From positions 1 through 64,000 of the forward strand of contig JAEEHS010000013.1 in NCBI GenBank assembly GCA_016281015.1: a DNA stretch of 64,000 nucleotides, in the 5' to 3' direction. Shown piece by piece: positions 25,172-33,430 of the stretch. Positions within the stretch are counted from its first letter, which is position 1. Each line of letters opens with the position of its first letter. Source of the stretch: Bacteroidales bacterium. GTDB lineage: Bacteria; Bacteroidota; Bacteroidia; Bacteroidales; UBA932. A model generated the notes under the pieces. It searched no databases. It was not told where the DNA came from and saw nothing but the letters and a program-made list of their open reading frames with translations. The position numbers and the translations under genes were made by a program.

Positions 25172-28036
25172 TTACTTTTTAAAAGTGAACTGAGCCTTTT
25201 CGGACGGAACCAACGGACGGGGGCCGTTCGACTTGGACACCGACTGGAGCGAGAAGGAAGATGTGCCTGCAGGACGGGTCAGCTTATTCGGCAGATTATA
25301 GTATCCGCCATAACCGTAAGCACCTGCAGATTGACGCTGCTGGAACTGGAAGCCCGTGAACACATCATCGTCGGCGGTCTTACCTGGAGTCAAAGTCGCA
25401 GATCCGTCGGCACCGATTTCGCCGGTGAAGAGCGTGACAGAAGGAGACCAAGTCAACATCTCCTGTCCTGCGCTGTTCGTATAGAGCCCCACCAGGGTTT
25501 CATTGATTTCTCCAACCGAGCTGTGCGTCCAGGTATAAACAATCTGAGGAGTTACGACCAGTTTTCCATCCGCATCAAGCGTAGCCAGAACCGCATAATT
25601 CTTGTTTTCAGGACCGATACCATTAATCAGATAGGATTCATTCACCTTCTTCTCTACAATGGATATAGGAAGCTCTTCTTCTGTATCACCACCCTCAATA
25701 TAATTATCGGAAGCGTCATAGTGATATACGATAGCCGTCAAATTCCAGGTGCCCAGCCACTTGCTGTAAGCAGCATTCGCTTCGGGAGCCCTTTCCATGG
25801 TCGCAGGCAGGGCAATATCATCCGCATAGTTGTTACCCTGTCCCTTATACTGCCCCGCAGCAATAACCCAGCGTACGCCCAGCATATCCAGCGTACCATT
25901 CTCGCTGCTTCCGGGACGGACGACATAGCTACCGTCCGGATACTTGCAGAGTGTGAAGATGGTAGAAGGAGTATCCGCATATCTCGGATAGTTGACGAAA
26001 TGCATAACCGAGCCGGATGTGCTCGTCGCCTCAAACAGACCGCAGATTACATCATAGCACGTACCATAATTCGTATTGTTCCACTCACCGACAATCTGTT
26101 CAGGAAGTTCCAGTTTTCCATCCACAAAATTGGCCGTAACCGGTTTGGGAGAAGCGGTGCGGAACCCAGTAGTCCCGGGGATTCCCAGAACCTCATACGT
26201 AGAACCCGCCTCAAGCTGCTTGAATTCCAGCGTAATGTCTCCCATATACCACTTCCCGATATAGTCAGCGTAGGTCAGCTTCACGGCAGGATCGGGTTTG
26301 TTCACCTCGGTATAGGCATAATGTCCGGTTGCATAACCATTGGACGTGAAGCCCAGGGCCAGGATGATATAATCCGTATCATACTCGAAGGCACTCAGTC
26401 CACTGGTGGCCGTATCCTCCAGAAGGATATTGTCCAACGAGTTACCGGCGGCAACCCTGGCAATCAACTGCTGCTGGTAATAAGGAGCCATGGTACCTTG
26501 GACAAAGGTTTCAAGCGCAGCGCCGGAAAGGGCGGCTTTCTGTACTGCCGTCAAGAAGTACTTACCGGAAATGCCCGGAGTCGTTACCGTATTCTTGACG
26601 ATTTCCGGATAGCTCTCATTGGCATCATACCCTTCGTAAGTCACCTTCCAGTTCTCGTCAAGGGCAAAAACGACAGCCGTCGTCTTGAACTTCGCCTCAC
26701 CGGGATAGCCATAATTGGATCCCTCATTACGGCCGACCACGATATAGCGGTAATCCTTTTCCGGATCCAGGTCATTGACCAGGAAGGTATTGTCCTTACC
26801 CTTCAGCAGATGCTCATCAGCCCCGGCAGGAAGCGCGGCGACCAGTTCATCAATGGACTTTTCCAGATCTGTAGTTGCAAAGCCGTAATACTCGAATTCT
26901 TCACGTCCGGTGTGCTTGACATTGATCTCAACAGAATTTGCCGCCACCTTATCCGCCGTTACTGTGAACTGGCAGTCGTCATAGGCTGCGCTGAGGGTTT
27001 CAAAAGCAACCTCCACAGGAGCTTTTCCATAGCGGCCATTGGCATCGATACCGGTAACGATATAACGATACTTCGTTTCCGGAGTGAGACCGGAGAGGCT
27101 GATTTCCTGAGGACCGGAAAGATAATCGGAAGCCGAGATGGTCGCAACCTTGGCAGCAACCAGGTCTTCCAGTTCTCCGTCCGCATCGTTCGTCACGAAA
27201 CCATACCAGGACAGCGTCTTTTCCGAATTATAAGAAACCGCCACCTTTGCTGTATTTTTCGTCTTCTCGATCAGTTTCACCTCGAACTCGATAGAGGACG
27301 GATCAATCAGCGTCTCCACAGTAATTGCGCTCGGCGTGCCATATACGACACCTTCTTCCGTGACGCCACCAACAATCAGCTGGTACTTGGAATCGGCCTG
27401 GAGACCTTCAATGGTCACATCCTTCTTCTTTCCGGTCTGGAGGGCCTCCTTTCCGGCCTTGTTGAAGTAAGCGGAGACCTGGGCATTCAGCTCGGAGTCG
27501 AAATCCTGGGAAGCAAAGCAGACCCAGGTGAAATCGTCATACGCGAAGTGACGCACCTCGACAGTGGCACTGGTAATCCCCACTTCCTTGGCATCAATCT
27601 GGAACTGGGCCTTGTTGCGGTCCGGATCCGTCGTGAATTTGTAATCGCCGATGGTACCATACTGCTCTTTGTCCAGCGTAACGCCGAAAGCGATGTAACG
27701 ATACTCGTGGCGGTCAACCAGGTCTTTCAGCACGATTGTCTGGGATTTTCCGACATGAATCGAGTTCTTGTCGACCTGAGACAGACGCTCATAAATCATA
27801 GACTGGGCTTCAGATGTCATGTCGTCCACCAGGAAACCATACCAGGTATCCGAATCCTTTCCGTCATGGCGGACAATCAATTCGTAGACATCAGCACCTG
27901 TACGGTTGACGGCAATCGAAAAAGTGACATTCCTCGCCTCATCGGCTTTTTTCTCCTCCTGCTGTTTGCTGCAGGACAAGGCGAAAAGCCCGGCAAATAC
28001 GGCAAGGAAAATGCTCGCAAATTTGACAGTTCTCAT
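25172..28036 (-). CDS. Lipoprotein with four tandem Fn3-like repeats and two GxW modules
   Basis: This 954-residue protein (lipobox ALSC, Cys22) is the first gene of the long unit. Four repeats of about 105-110 residues (near 36-135, 142-243, 248-347 and 354-452) share W/Y-Y-G-F, then L-x-x-L and YRYIVxGxxxxGxYG elements, as in Fn3-like domains. A fifth more divergent domain follows. GxW modules start at 589 (YADYIGKWYM) and 757 (YSKWLGTWNL). Expressed ahead of susC, it may extend from the surface and capture the substrate. No enzyme motif is visible. Confidence 0.85.
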   Translation of the reverse strand: MRTVKFASIFLAVFAGLFALSCSKQQEEKKADEARNVTFSIAVNRTGADVYELIVRHDGKDSDTWYGFLVDDMTSEAQSMIYERLSQVDKNSIHVGKSQTIVLKDLVDRHEYRYIAFGVTLDKEQYGTIGDYKFTTDPDRNKAQFQIDAKEVGITSATVEVRHFAYDDFTWVCFASQDFDSELNAQVSAYFNKAGKEALQTGKKKDVTIEGLQADSKYQLIVGGVTEEGVVYGTPSAITVETLIDPSSIEFEVKLIEKTKNTAKVAVSYNSEKTLSWYGFVTNDADGELEDLVAAKVATISASDYLSGPQEISLSGLTPETKYRYIVTGIDANGRYGKAPVEVAFETLSAAYDDCQFTVTADKVAANSVEINVKHTGREEFEYYGFATTDLEKSIDELVAALPAGADEHLLKGKDNTFLVNDLDPEKDYRYIVVGRNEGSNYGYPGEAKFKTTAVVFALDENWKVTYEGYDANESYPEIVKNTVTTPGISGKYFLTAVQKAALSGAALETFVQGTMAPYYQQQLIARVAAGNSLDNILLEDTATSGLSAFEYDTDYIILALGFTSNGYATGHYAYTEVNKPDPAVKLTYADYIGKWYMGDITLEFKQLEAGSTYEVLGIPGTTGFRTASPKPVTANFVDGKLELPEQIVGEWNNTNYGTCYDVICGLFEATSTSGSVMHFVNYPRYADTPSTIFTLCKYPDGSYVVRPGSSENGTLDMLGVRWVIAAGQYKGQGNNYADDIALPATMERAPEANAAYSKWLGTWNLTAIVYHYDASDNYIEGGDTEEELPISIVEKKVNESYLINGIGPENKNYAVLATLDADGKLVVTPQIVYTWTHSSVGEINETLVGLYTNSAGQEMLTWSPSVTLFTGEIGADGSATLTPGKTADDDVFTGFQFQQRQSAGAYGYGGYYNLPNKLTRPAGTSSFSLQSVSKSNGPRPLVPSEKAQFTFKK

Positions 28037-28156
28037 AATATAATTAGTTTAATACATTAATTCATACTTTCAATTCTTCAGGCAAAGCGCCGGAAAAGTT
28101 TGAAATTGATACCTACCCTTAGGCCCAATCAGGGTTCATTAAAGGCTATTTATCTG

Positions 28157-28188
28157 CAAAGATGGTCAAAATCCGCCTTTTTTCAAAA
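28157..28188 (-). promoter_or_regulatory. Probable promoter of the SusC/SusD surface operon
   Basis: Minus-strand -33 TTTTG (28184-28188) and a -7 CATCTTTG (28157-28164, one mismatch to TAnnTTTG) are 19 bp apart. The leader to the first ATG is about 115 nt. It contains a small ACCCT/AGGGT stem and an ATG-headed six-codon frame (MNPDWA) of doubtful meaning. Confidence 0.5.
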
Positions 28189-28260
28189 TTTTTTTAATAT
28201 TACAATCCTAAACGTCACAGCCAGAGAAACTGAACAGAATTGACGTTTTCGTAAAAAATA

Positions 28261-28293
28261 TTTGCAAAACCAAAAAAATTATTACTACCTTTG
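28261..28293 (+). promoter_or_regulatory. Promoter of tRNA-Ser
   Basis: -33 TTTG (28261-28264) and -7 TACCTTTG (28286-28293) with 21 bp spacing. The tRNA begins 12 nt after the -7 box. Confidence 0.8.
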
Positions 28294-28305
28294 CAGTCCC
28301 ATTCC

Positions 28306-28393
28306 GGAGAGATGCTCGAGTGGCTTAAGAGGCACGCCTGGAAAGCGTGTATACTCCAAAAGGGTATCCCGAGTTCGAATCTCGGTCTCTCCG
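28306..28393 (+). tRNA. tRNA-Ser (anticodon GGA)
   Basis: An 88-nt cloverleaf with acceptor stem GGAGAGA/TCTCTCC, anticodon loop CTGGAAA (anticodon GGA), the long variable arm of serine tRNAs and a TTCGAAT T-loop. The 3' CCA is not encoded. It reads UCC and UCU codons. Confidence 0.95.
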
Positions 28394-28411
28394 CACTATT
28401 TTAACCAAAAA

Positions 28412-28442
28412 CCCCCTCTGAATACATCAGAAGGGGTTTTTT
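28412..28442 (+). terminator. Terminator after tRNA-Ser
   Basis: Stem CCCC-TCTGA/TCAGA-GGGG (one internal mismatch) with a 5-nt loop (28412-28436) followed by six Ts. The A-rich 5' flank means it could also terminate the minus-strand gene that ends at 28460. Confidence 0.85.
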
Positions 28443-28459
28443 CTTGGCCACGTGGGGCC

Positions 28460-29581
28460 TCATTTTTCAAACACGCGGACCAGGGTACCGCTGGCATCGA
28501 TGAATTCATAGAGGGGGAAGAAGCGCTTGCTCAGGATGAAGGCAAGGATGAAGCCCACCACCATGATAACGGATTCCGCGAAGAAACTGATGATGCCGAT
28601 AATAAGAAGCGCAAGCATCGCCAGCACGCCGATGGTCCAGATGAGGATGAACAACGAGAACAGGATTCCGCCGATGGGCCTGAGCACCTTGATGTTTTTG
28701 ATAAAGGTAAACAGCAGGCTCAGCACCACCGCCAGCGCGAAGATGATGAAGCCGATATTCACCATGGTGCTGCCGTCACCCTTGCTGACACCGCCGATGA
28801 AGATGCAGATAAGCGCCGCGATGAAACCGACGACCGTGGAAACAAGGGGAGCAAGATAGGACAGGCCGCTGTCTTCCGACGACCCGGCCATCACCGGCAT
28901 GCTTACAAACTGGAGGATGGTCACGACAAACATCAGCAGGCAGGACCAGAATGCCGGTCCGAAACCATATACCTTCATATCCATCCACCACAGGACATCG
29001 GTCCCCAGCGCATAGATTCCCAGACATTCCAGGCCCACAGCCAAAGCCAGGAAGGGCACCGTAAGCCACGCCAGGATGCGTGGGCCGAAATCCATCTTCG
29101 AGCCGAGAATGGCGCAGAGGAAAGCCAGTACCACAGACAGCACGATGAGCCAATAGGGCATGGAAGTGGAATACCAGTGTCCGAGCGGGGTATGATGGTC
29201 CACTTTTTCATTGATCCAGTCCTTGCTTCCATCGACAAACTTCAGGTTCTCGTTTGCGACGAAATACTTTTTCCCTTTAACAGTAACGGTGGCGAACCAC
29301 TTCCCACGGGTTTTCCCTTCGCGGATGATTTCGGCCAGGTGCGTGCGGCCCGAATCTGCGGGAGCGATGGTGAGCGTGTCCCCGTTAGCGAGGGTAAAAG
29401 CGACGTCGCCCAATTGATACGGAACTTTCTTGCTGTCCATGCCGTTATTCTTCACCCGGGAATACACTTTCGTGCTGTCCGCGTGAAGATTGTCAACTAC
29501 ATAACGCCACTGAGCCCGGGCACTGACGCCAAAGCACAGAAGGGCAGATAAAACAAAGAGGAGGTACGCTGTTCGTTTCAT
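28460..29581 (-). CDS. Hypothetical multi-pass membrane protein with periplasmic N-terminal domain
   Basis: The 373-residue protein has a signal peptide (ending ARA-Q), a soluble domain of about 110 residues (YVVDNLHADSTKVYSRVKN ... FVANENLKFVDG) and then about eight hydrophobic membrane segments. No family is recognised with confidence. The N-terminal part looks like a small beta domain, perhaps SH3-like. It is expressed alone from a promoter divergent to the aldolase gene. Confidence 0.8.
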   Translation of the reverse strand: MKRTAYLLFVLSALLCFGVSARAQWRYVVDNLHADSTKVYSRVKNNGMDSKKVPYQLGDVAFTLANGDTLTIAPADSGRTHLAEIIREGKTRGKWFATVTVKGKKYFVANENLKFVDGSKDWINEKVDHHTPLGHWYSTSMPYWLIVLSVVLAFLCAILGSKMDFGPRILAWLTVPFLALAVGLECLGIYALGTDVLWWMDMKVYGFGPAFWSCLLMFVVTILQFVSMPVMAGSSEDSGLSYLAPLVSTVVGFIAALICIFIGGVSKGDGSTMVNIGFIIFALAVVLSLLFTFIKNIKVLRPIGGILFSLFILIWTIGVLAMLALLIIGIISFFAESVIMVVGFILAFILSKRFFPLYEFIDASGTLVRVFEK

Positions 29582-29603
29582 AATCGTAAGTTATTGCAGA
29601 AGA

Positions 29604-29611
29604 CAAAGATA
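29604..29611 (-). promoter_or_regulatory. -7 box for the 28460-29581 membrane protein gene
   Basis: TATCTTTG on the minus strand, 22 nt before the start codon at 29581. No -33 element at normal spacing was identified. Confidence 0.55.
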
Positions 29612-29645
29612 GTATTTTTTTGTCCAAATCTCTCCGTATTTTTGC

Positions 29646-29653
29646 TATCTTTG
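29646..29653 (+). promoter_or_regulatory. -7 box of the aldolase-like gene, 4 nt before the ATG
   Basis: TATCTTTG-CACC-ATG. The start codon would lie at or next to the 5' end of the mRNA. Confidence 0.6.
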
Positions 29654-29657
29654 CACC

Positions 29658-30686
29658 ATGATGGTATCGTTTACTTGTGATTACAGCGAGGGGGCCCATC
29701 CCCTCATTCTGCAGCGGCTTGCCGAGACCAACCGGGTCCAGGAGGCCGGATACGGATTTGACACCTTTTCCGAAAGCGCCCGGGAGAAAATCCGCGCGGC
29801 CGTGAACGCGCCTGAGGCGGATGTGTTCTTTCTCGTCGGCGGGACCCAGACGAACGCCACGGTTATCGACGCCCTGCTCAAGGGCTATGAAGGCGTCCTT
29901 GCGGTCCATACCGGCCATATTGCGGTCCATGAGGCCGGGGCCATCGAAGAGAGCGGGCACAAGGTGCTGGAGCTTCCTTCCCACGACGGAAAGATGGCCG
30001 CCGCCGATCTGGATGCCTATCTCTCCTCCTTCTATGCCGACGAAGCCTGGGAGCACATGGTCATCCCGGGCATGGTCTACCTGTCCTTTCCCACCGAATA
30101 CGGCACCCTCTATACAAAAAAGGAGCTGACGGAGATCCGGGAGGTCTGTAACCGATACCAGCTGCCGCTGTATGTCGACGGCGCCCGGCTGGGTTACGGA
30201 CTCGCATCGGATGCGTGCGATGTGACGCTGGAGGACTTCGCCCGCCTCGCAGATGTGTTCTACATCGGAGGAACCAAGGTCGGAGCCCTCTGCGGAGAAG
30301 CGGTCGTATGGCCCCGCAAGGCGCCGGCGCATTTTTTCACCACCGTCAAGCAGCACGGCGCCCTTCTTGCGAAAGGACGCCTCGTCGGGGTGCAGTTCGA
30401 TACCTTGTTTACAGACGGACTGTATCAGAAAATCAGCCGGAATGCGATAGAAAGGGCCATGGAGGTAAAAGCCATCTTCCAGGAAAAGGGCATTCCGCTG
30501 AAGATCGACTCCCCCACCAATCAGCAGTTTCCCATCCTGACTTCGGCACAGATGACCTCGCTGGATGGGAAAATTCTCTTTGAAGTATGGGAAAAACGGC
30601 CCGGAGGAGACTGCGTCACGCGCTTTGCGACCAGCTGGGCAACGACGCCCGAGGACGTTCTGCGCCTCCGGGAAGCACTGGACTAA
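29658..30686 (+). CDS. Threonine aldolase-like PLP enzyme (beta-eliminating lyase family)
   Basis: The 342-residue fold-type I PLP enzyme carries the cofactor Lys207 in YIGGTKVG, Asp174 in VDGARLGYG and the early SEGAHP/GGTQTN motifs of low-specificity threonine aldolases. It would split threonine or allo-threonine into glycine and acetaldehyde, or act on a related beta-hydroxy amino acid. The start is the first of two ATGs, directly after the -7 box. The stop overlaps the opposite-strand stop of nadE. Confidence 0.88.
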   Translation: MMVSFTCDYSEGAHPLILQRLAETNRVQEAGYGFDTFSESAREKIRAAVNAPEADVFFLVGGTQTNATVIDALLKGYEGVLAVHTGHIAVHEAGAIEESGHKVLELPSHDGKMAAADLDAYLSSFYADEAWEHMVIPGMVYLSFPTEYGTLYTKKELTEIREVCNRYQLPLYVDGARLGYGLASDACDVTLEDFARLADVFYIGGTKVGALCGEAVVWPRKAPAHFFTTVKQHGALLAKGRLVGVQFDTLFTDGLYQKISRNAIERAMEVKAIFQEKGIPLKIDSPTNQQFPILTSAQMTSLDGKILFEVWEKRPGGDCVTRFATSWATTPEDVLRLREALD

Positions 30687-31426
30687 GGCTCGAAGTGCGG
30701 GATGGGCTTGAGTTTGAACAGGTTCAGGCGGTGCTTGCGGTCAATGAGGGCCCTTGTCGCCTCGTCTTCGCAGACCCCGGTGCGGATATAGCGGTCCAGC
30801 ACGGCGTAGGTAAAGCCCAGGTTGTCCTCATCCGTCTTGCCGCAAAGCCCGTCTGACGGCGTTTTTTCCACCAGGTCCACCGGCAATCCGATTTCTTTTC
30901 CTATCGCGACGACTTCCGCGACGGTCAGTCCGCCGAGGGGCGAAAAATCGCCGGCGGCATCTCCGTAACGCGTACTGTAGCCCACCCAGTCTTCGGAAAG
31001 GTTGCAGGTATTGGCCACACGGCCGTTGTTGGACTGGGAGATGGCATACAGCGCCGTCATCCGCAGGCGCGGGGCCATATTGATGCGGGTCTGTTCCGAG
31101 GCCGGATGCCCCAGTTTCGCTTCCACTTCCCCCATCAGCGCCTCGTAGGCGCTGCCGATATTGACATCGTAGCGGCGGATACCCAGCCAATCAATCAGGC
31201 GGATGCTGTCGGCGATGTCCGGCTGGACCCCGTTCGGCATGGTCACCCCAATTACCCGCTCCTTTCCGAGCGCCAGGACACAGAGGCCGGCGACGACGCT
31301 GCTGTCTTTCCCGCCGGAAATCCCGATGACGGCATTGCAGCCGTCCCCATTCTCCGCGAACCAGTCCCGGATCCACTGCACCGCCGCGGCGGCCACTTTC
31401 TTAGTATCGAATTCTTTCATCATCAT
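30683..31426 (-). CDS. nadE: NH3-dependent NAD+ synthetase
   Basis: This 247-residue protein converts deamido-NAD to NAD using ammonia and ATP. The PP-loop SGGKDSS is at residues 37-43, and later motifs (NTCNLSEDWVGYSTRYGD, EKTPSDGLCGKTDEDNLG) are characteristic. The glutaminase domain is absent. It starts 1 nt after the stop of the M3 peptidase gene, so it is probably the last gene of the nucleic-acid-linked unit. Three consecutive ATGs leave the exact start open. Confidence 0.95.
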   Translation of the reverse strand: MMMKEFDTKKVAAAAVQWIRDWFAENGDGCNAVIGISGGKDSSVVAGLCVLALGKERVIGVTMPNGVQPDIADSIRLIDWLGIRRYDVNIGSAYEALMGEVEAKLGHPASEQTRINMAPRLRMTALYAISQSNNGRVANTCNLSEDWVGYSTRYGDAAGDFSPLGGLTVAEVVAIGKEIGLPVDLVEKTPSDGLCGKTDEDNLGFTYAVLDRYIRTGVCEDEATRALIDRKHRLNLFKLKPIPHFEP

Positions 31427-31427
31427 C

Positions 31428-33419
31428 TCAATTCAGTCCCCGGGAGCGCAGCAGCGCCCCTGGATCCGGATCACCGCCCCGCCAGGAGCGGAATAGGGTC
31501 ATGGGTTCCTCGCTGCCGCCTTTTTCCAGGAATGTCTCCCGGAATGACTTCGCCAGGGCGGGATTGAACACACCTTCGGCCTCGAATTTCTCCCAGGCAT
31601 CCACATCCAGCACTTCGCTCCAGAGATAGCTGTAATACCCGGCGGAATAACCGCTGTTGAAGATATGGTTGAAGTAGGTTGTCCGGTAGCGGGGGATGAT
31701 CTCATCACAGAGTCCCATCTCGTCGCAGACCTTCTTCTCAAAGGCGCGGATATCCTCCGACCCCTGGAAGGCGGAGAGCTGCTCCACCGAGAGTTCATGC
31801 CACTTCATGTCCAGGATGGACGCCGCGCAGAGTTCCCCGGTCATGAAACCCTGGTTGAACTTCAGAGCCTTGCGGATCTTGTCGACCAGTTCCGAGGGAA
31901 TCGGCTCGCCGCTGCGGTAATCGTTGGCGTACGCCTTCAGGATTTCCGGCTCAAAGGCGAAATTCTCATTGAACTGGGAGAACATCTCCACAAAGTCACG
32001 GGCAACCGAGGTGCCGCTCACACTCTTGTAATGGCACTGGGTCAGGAAGCCGTGCAGGGCATGGCCGAACTCATGGAACGCCGTCTGGACATTGTCCACG
32101 GTCAGGAGTGACGCACTCTCCGGCGTAGGCGCAGGGAAATTGCAGACGTTGACGATAATGGGACGGACACCCTCTTCCTGGTCCCGGAAATTGTTCATCC
32201 AGGCACCGCCCCGCTTGGTCTCCCGCACAAAATAATCGGCATAGAAGATTCCCAGGAGGCTACCGTCGCCATCGGAAAGCCGGTAGGCCTTCACGACGGG
32301 ATGGTACACTTCCACTTCCGGAGCCGGCTCGATATGGATGCCATAGACTTTTTCCGCAGCGGTGAAGACGCCTTTCCGGACGCTGTCCACCTGGAAATAA
32401 GGCTTGGTCTGGCTCTCATCGAGGGCATATTTCTGTGAGCGGACTTTCTCGGCATAGTAGGCCCAGTCCCAAGGCTCGATCTTATGGCCGGCCAACGCTT
32501 CCATGTCCGCGATCTCTTCACGGGCCTTCCGCATGGACGCATCCATGATGGGCTGGAGGAAGGCATCGACCGTCTCAGGATTGCCGGCCATCTTGTTTGA
32601 CAGCTGGTAGGCGGCGAAATTGGGATAGCCCAACAGGGCCGCCTGCTCGGCACGGAGTTTCAGGATCTCGAGGACGATGGCGTTGTTGTCGTGCTCGCCT
32701 CCGTTGTTGCCGCGGGACGAATAGGCCTTGAAGGCCTTTTCCCGCTGGGCGCGGTCTTCACAGGAGGCCATGAAGTCGGCATAGCCGCTCACCGTCACCC
32801 CGATCTGCTCCTTGAAGGCATTGTTTTCCGCCAGGAGATTCTGGCCGAACTTCTGGCTCAGGGAGGCAAGACGGGTGTTGATCTCGGAGAAACGCTTCTT
32901 TCCCGCTTCGTCCAGCGCGACACCGTTGCGGACAAAGGCCTCGTAGAGTTTCTTCGTGACCATCTGCTGCTCACGGGTCAGTCCTTCGGAAGCCTCGTAC
33001 ACCGCCTTGACGCGCTGGAAGAAAGCCTCATTCATAAAGATTTCGTCCTCGGCGGCCGTCACCAGCGGCATTACTTCCTCTTCAATCTTCTGCATCTCGG
33101 GAGTGGAGTCCGATTCGCTCAGGTTGAAAAACACCCCGCCGACTTTGGCGAGAAGAGCTCCGGAGCGTTCATACGCCGCCACGGTATTCTCGAAGGAGGG
33201 TGCCTCGGGATTGTCCAGAATCGCCTGGATTTCAGCGCGCTGCGCCTCGATACCCGCCTGGAAGGCCGGAAGATAGTGCCGGGGCTCGATCCGGCTGAAA
33301 GGAGCCGTCCCATAGGGGGTGTTCCACTCCTCAAAGAAAGGGTTGGCGCTTTCGCTACATGCGCTTATCGTTGCCATCAGCGTAATAATAAGGACTGCGT
33401 TGGGGAAAAAACGCTTCAT
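31428..33419 (-). CDS. M3-family peptidyl-dipeptidase lipoprotein (Dcp-like)
   Basis: The 663-residue zinc peptidase has the M3 motif HEFGH at 449-453 and the third ligand E478 (DFVEMFSQ). The N terminus is a lipoprotein signal (ATISAC, Cys21), so it acts in the periplasm or at the membrane, unlike cytosolic Dcp/OpdA. The overall alignment (NPFFEEWNTPYGTAPFSRI ... FYADYFVRE) fits peptidyl-dipeptidase Dcp, which removes C-terminal dipeptides. It lies 11 nt after the DUF5689 gene and just before nadE. Confidence 0.93.
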   Translation of the reverse strand: MKRFFPNAVLIITLMATISACSESANPFFEEWNTPYGTAPFSRIEPRHYLPAFQAGIEAQRAEIQAILDNPEAPSFENTVAAYERSGALLAKVGGVFFNLSESDSTPEMQKIEEEVMPLVTAAEDEIFMNEAFFQRVKAVYEASEGLTREQQMVTKKLYEAFVRNGVALDEAGKKRFSEINTRLASLSQKFGQNLLAENNAFKEQIGVTVSGYADFMASCEDRAQREKAFKAYSSRGNNGGEHDNNAIVLEILKLRAEQAALLGYPNFAAYQLSNKMAGNPETVDAFLQPIMDASMRKAREEIADMEALAGHKIEPWDWAYYAEKVRSQKYALDESQTKPYFQVDSVRKGVFTAAEKVYGIHIEPAPEVEVYHPVVKAYRLSDGDGSLLGIFYADYFVRETKRGGAWMNNFRDQEEGVRPIIVNVCNFPAPTPESASLLTVDNVQTAFHEFGHALHGFLTQCHYKSVSGTSVARDFVEMFSQFNENFAFEPEILKAYANDYRSGEPIPSELVDKIRKALKFNQGFMTGELCAASILDMKWHELSVEQLSAFQGSEDIRAFEKKVCDEMGLCDEIIPRYRTTYFNHIFNSGYSAGYYSYLWSEVLDVDAWEKFEAEGVFNPALAKSFRETFLEKGGSEEPMTLFRSWRGGDPDPGALLRSRGLN

Positions 33420-33430
33420 ACGATGTCAGA

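Noticed and set aside
28040..28130. Six-codon uORF (MNPDWA) in the leader of the SusC operon
   Set aside because: Too short and without an SD site or a run of regulatory codons; no attenuator beside it. Only noted with the promoter.
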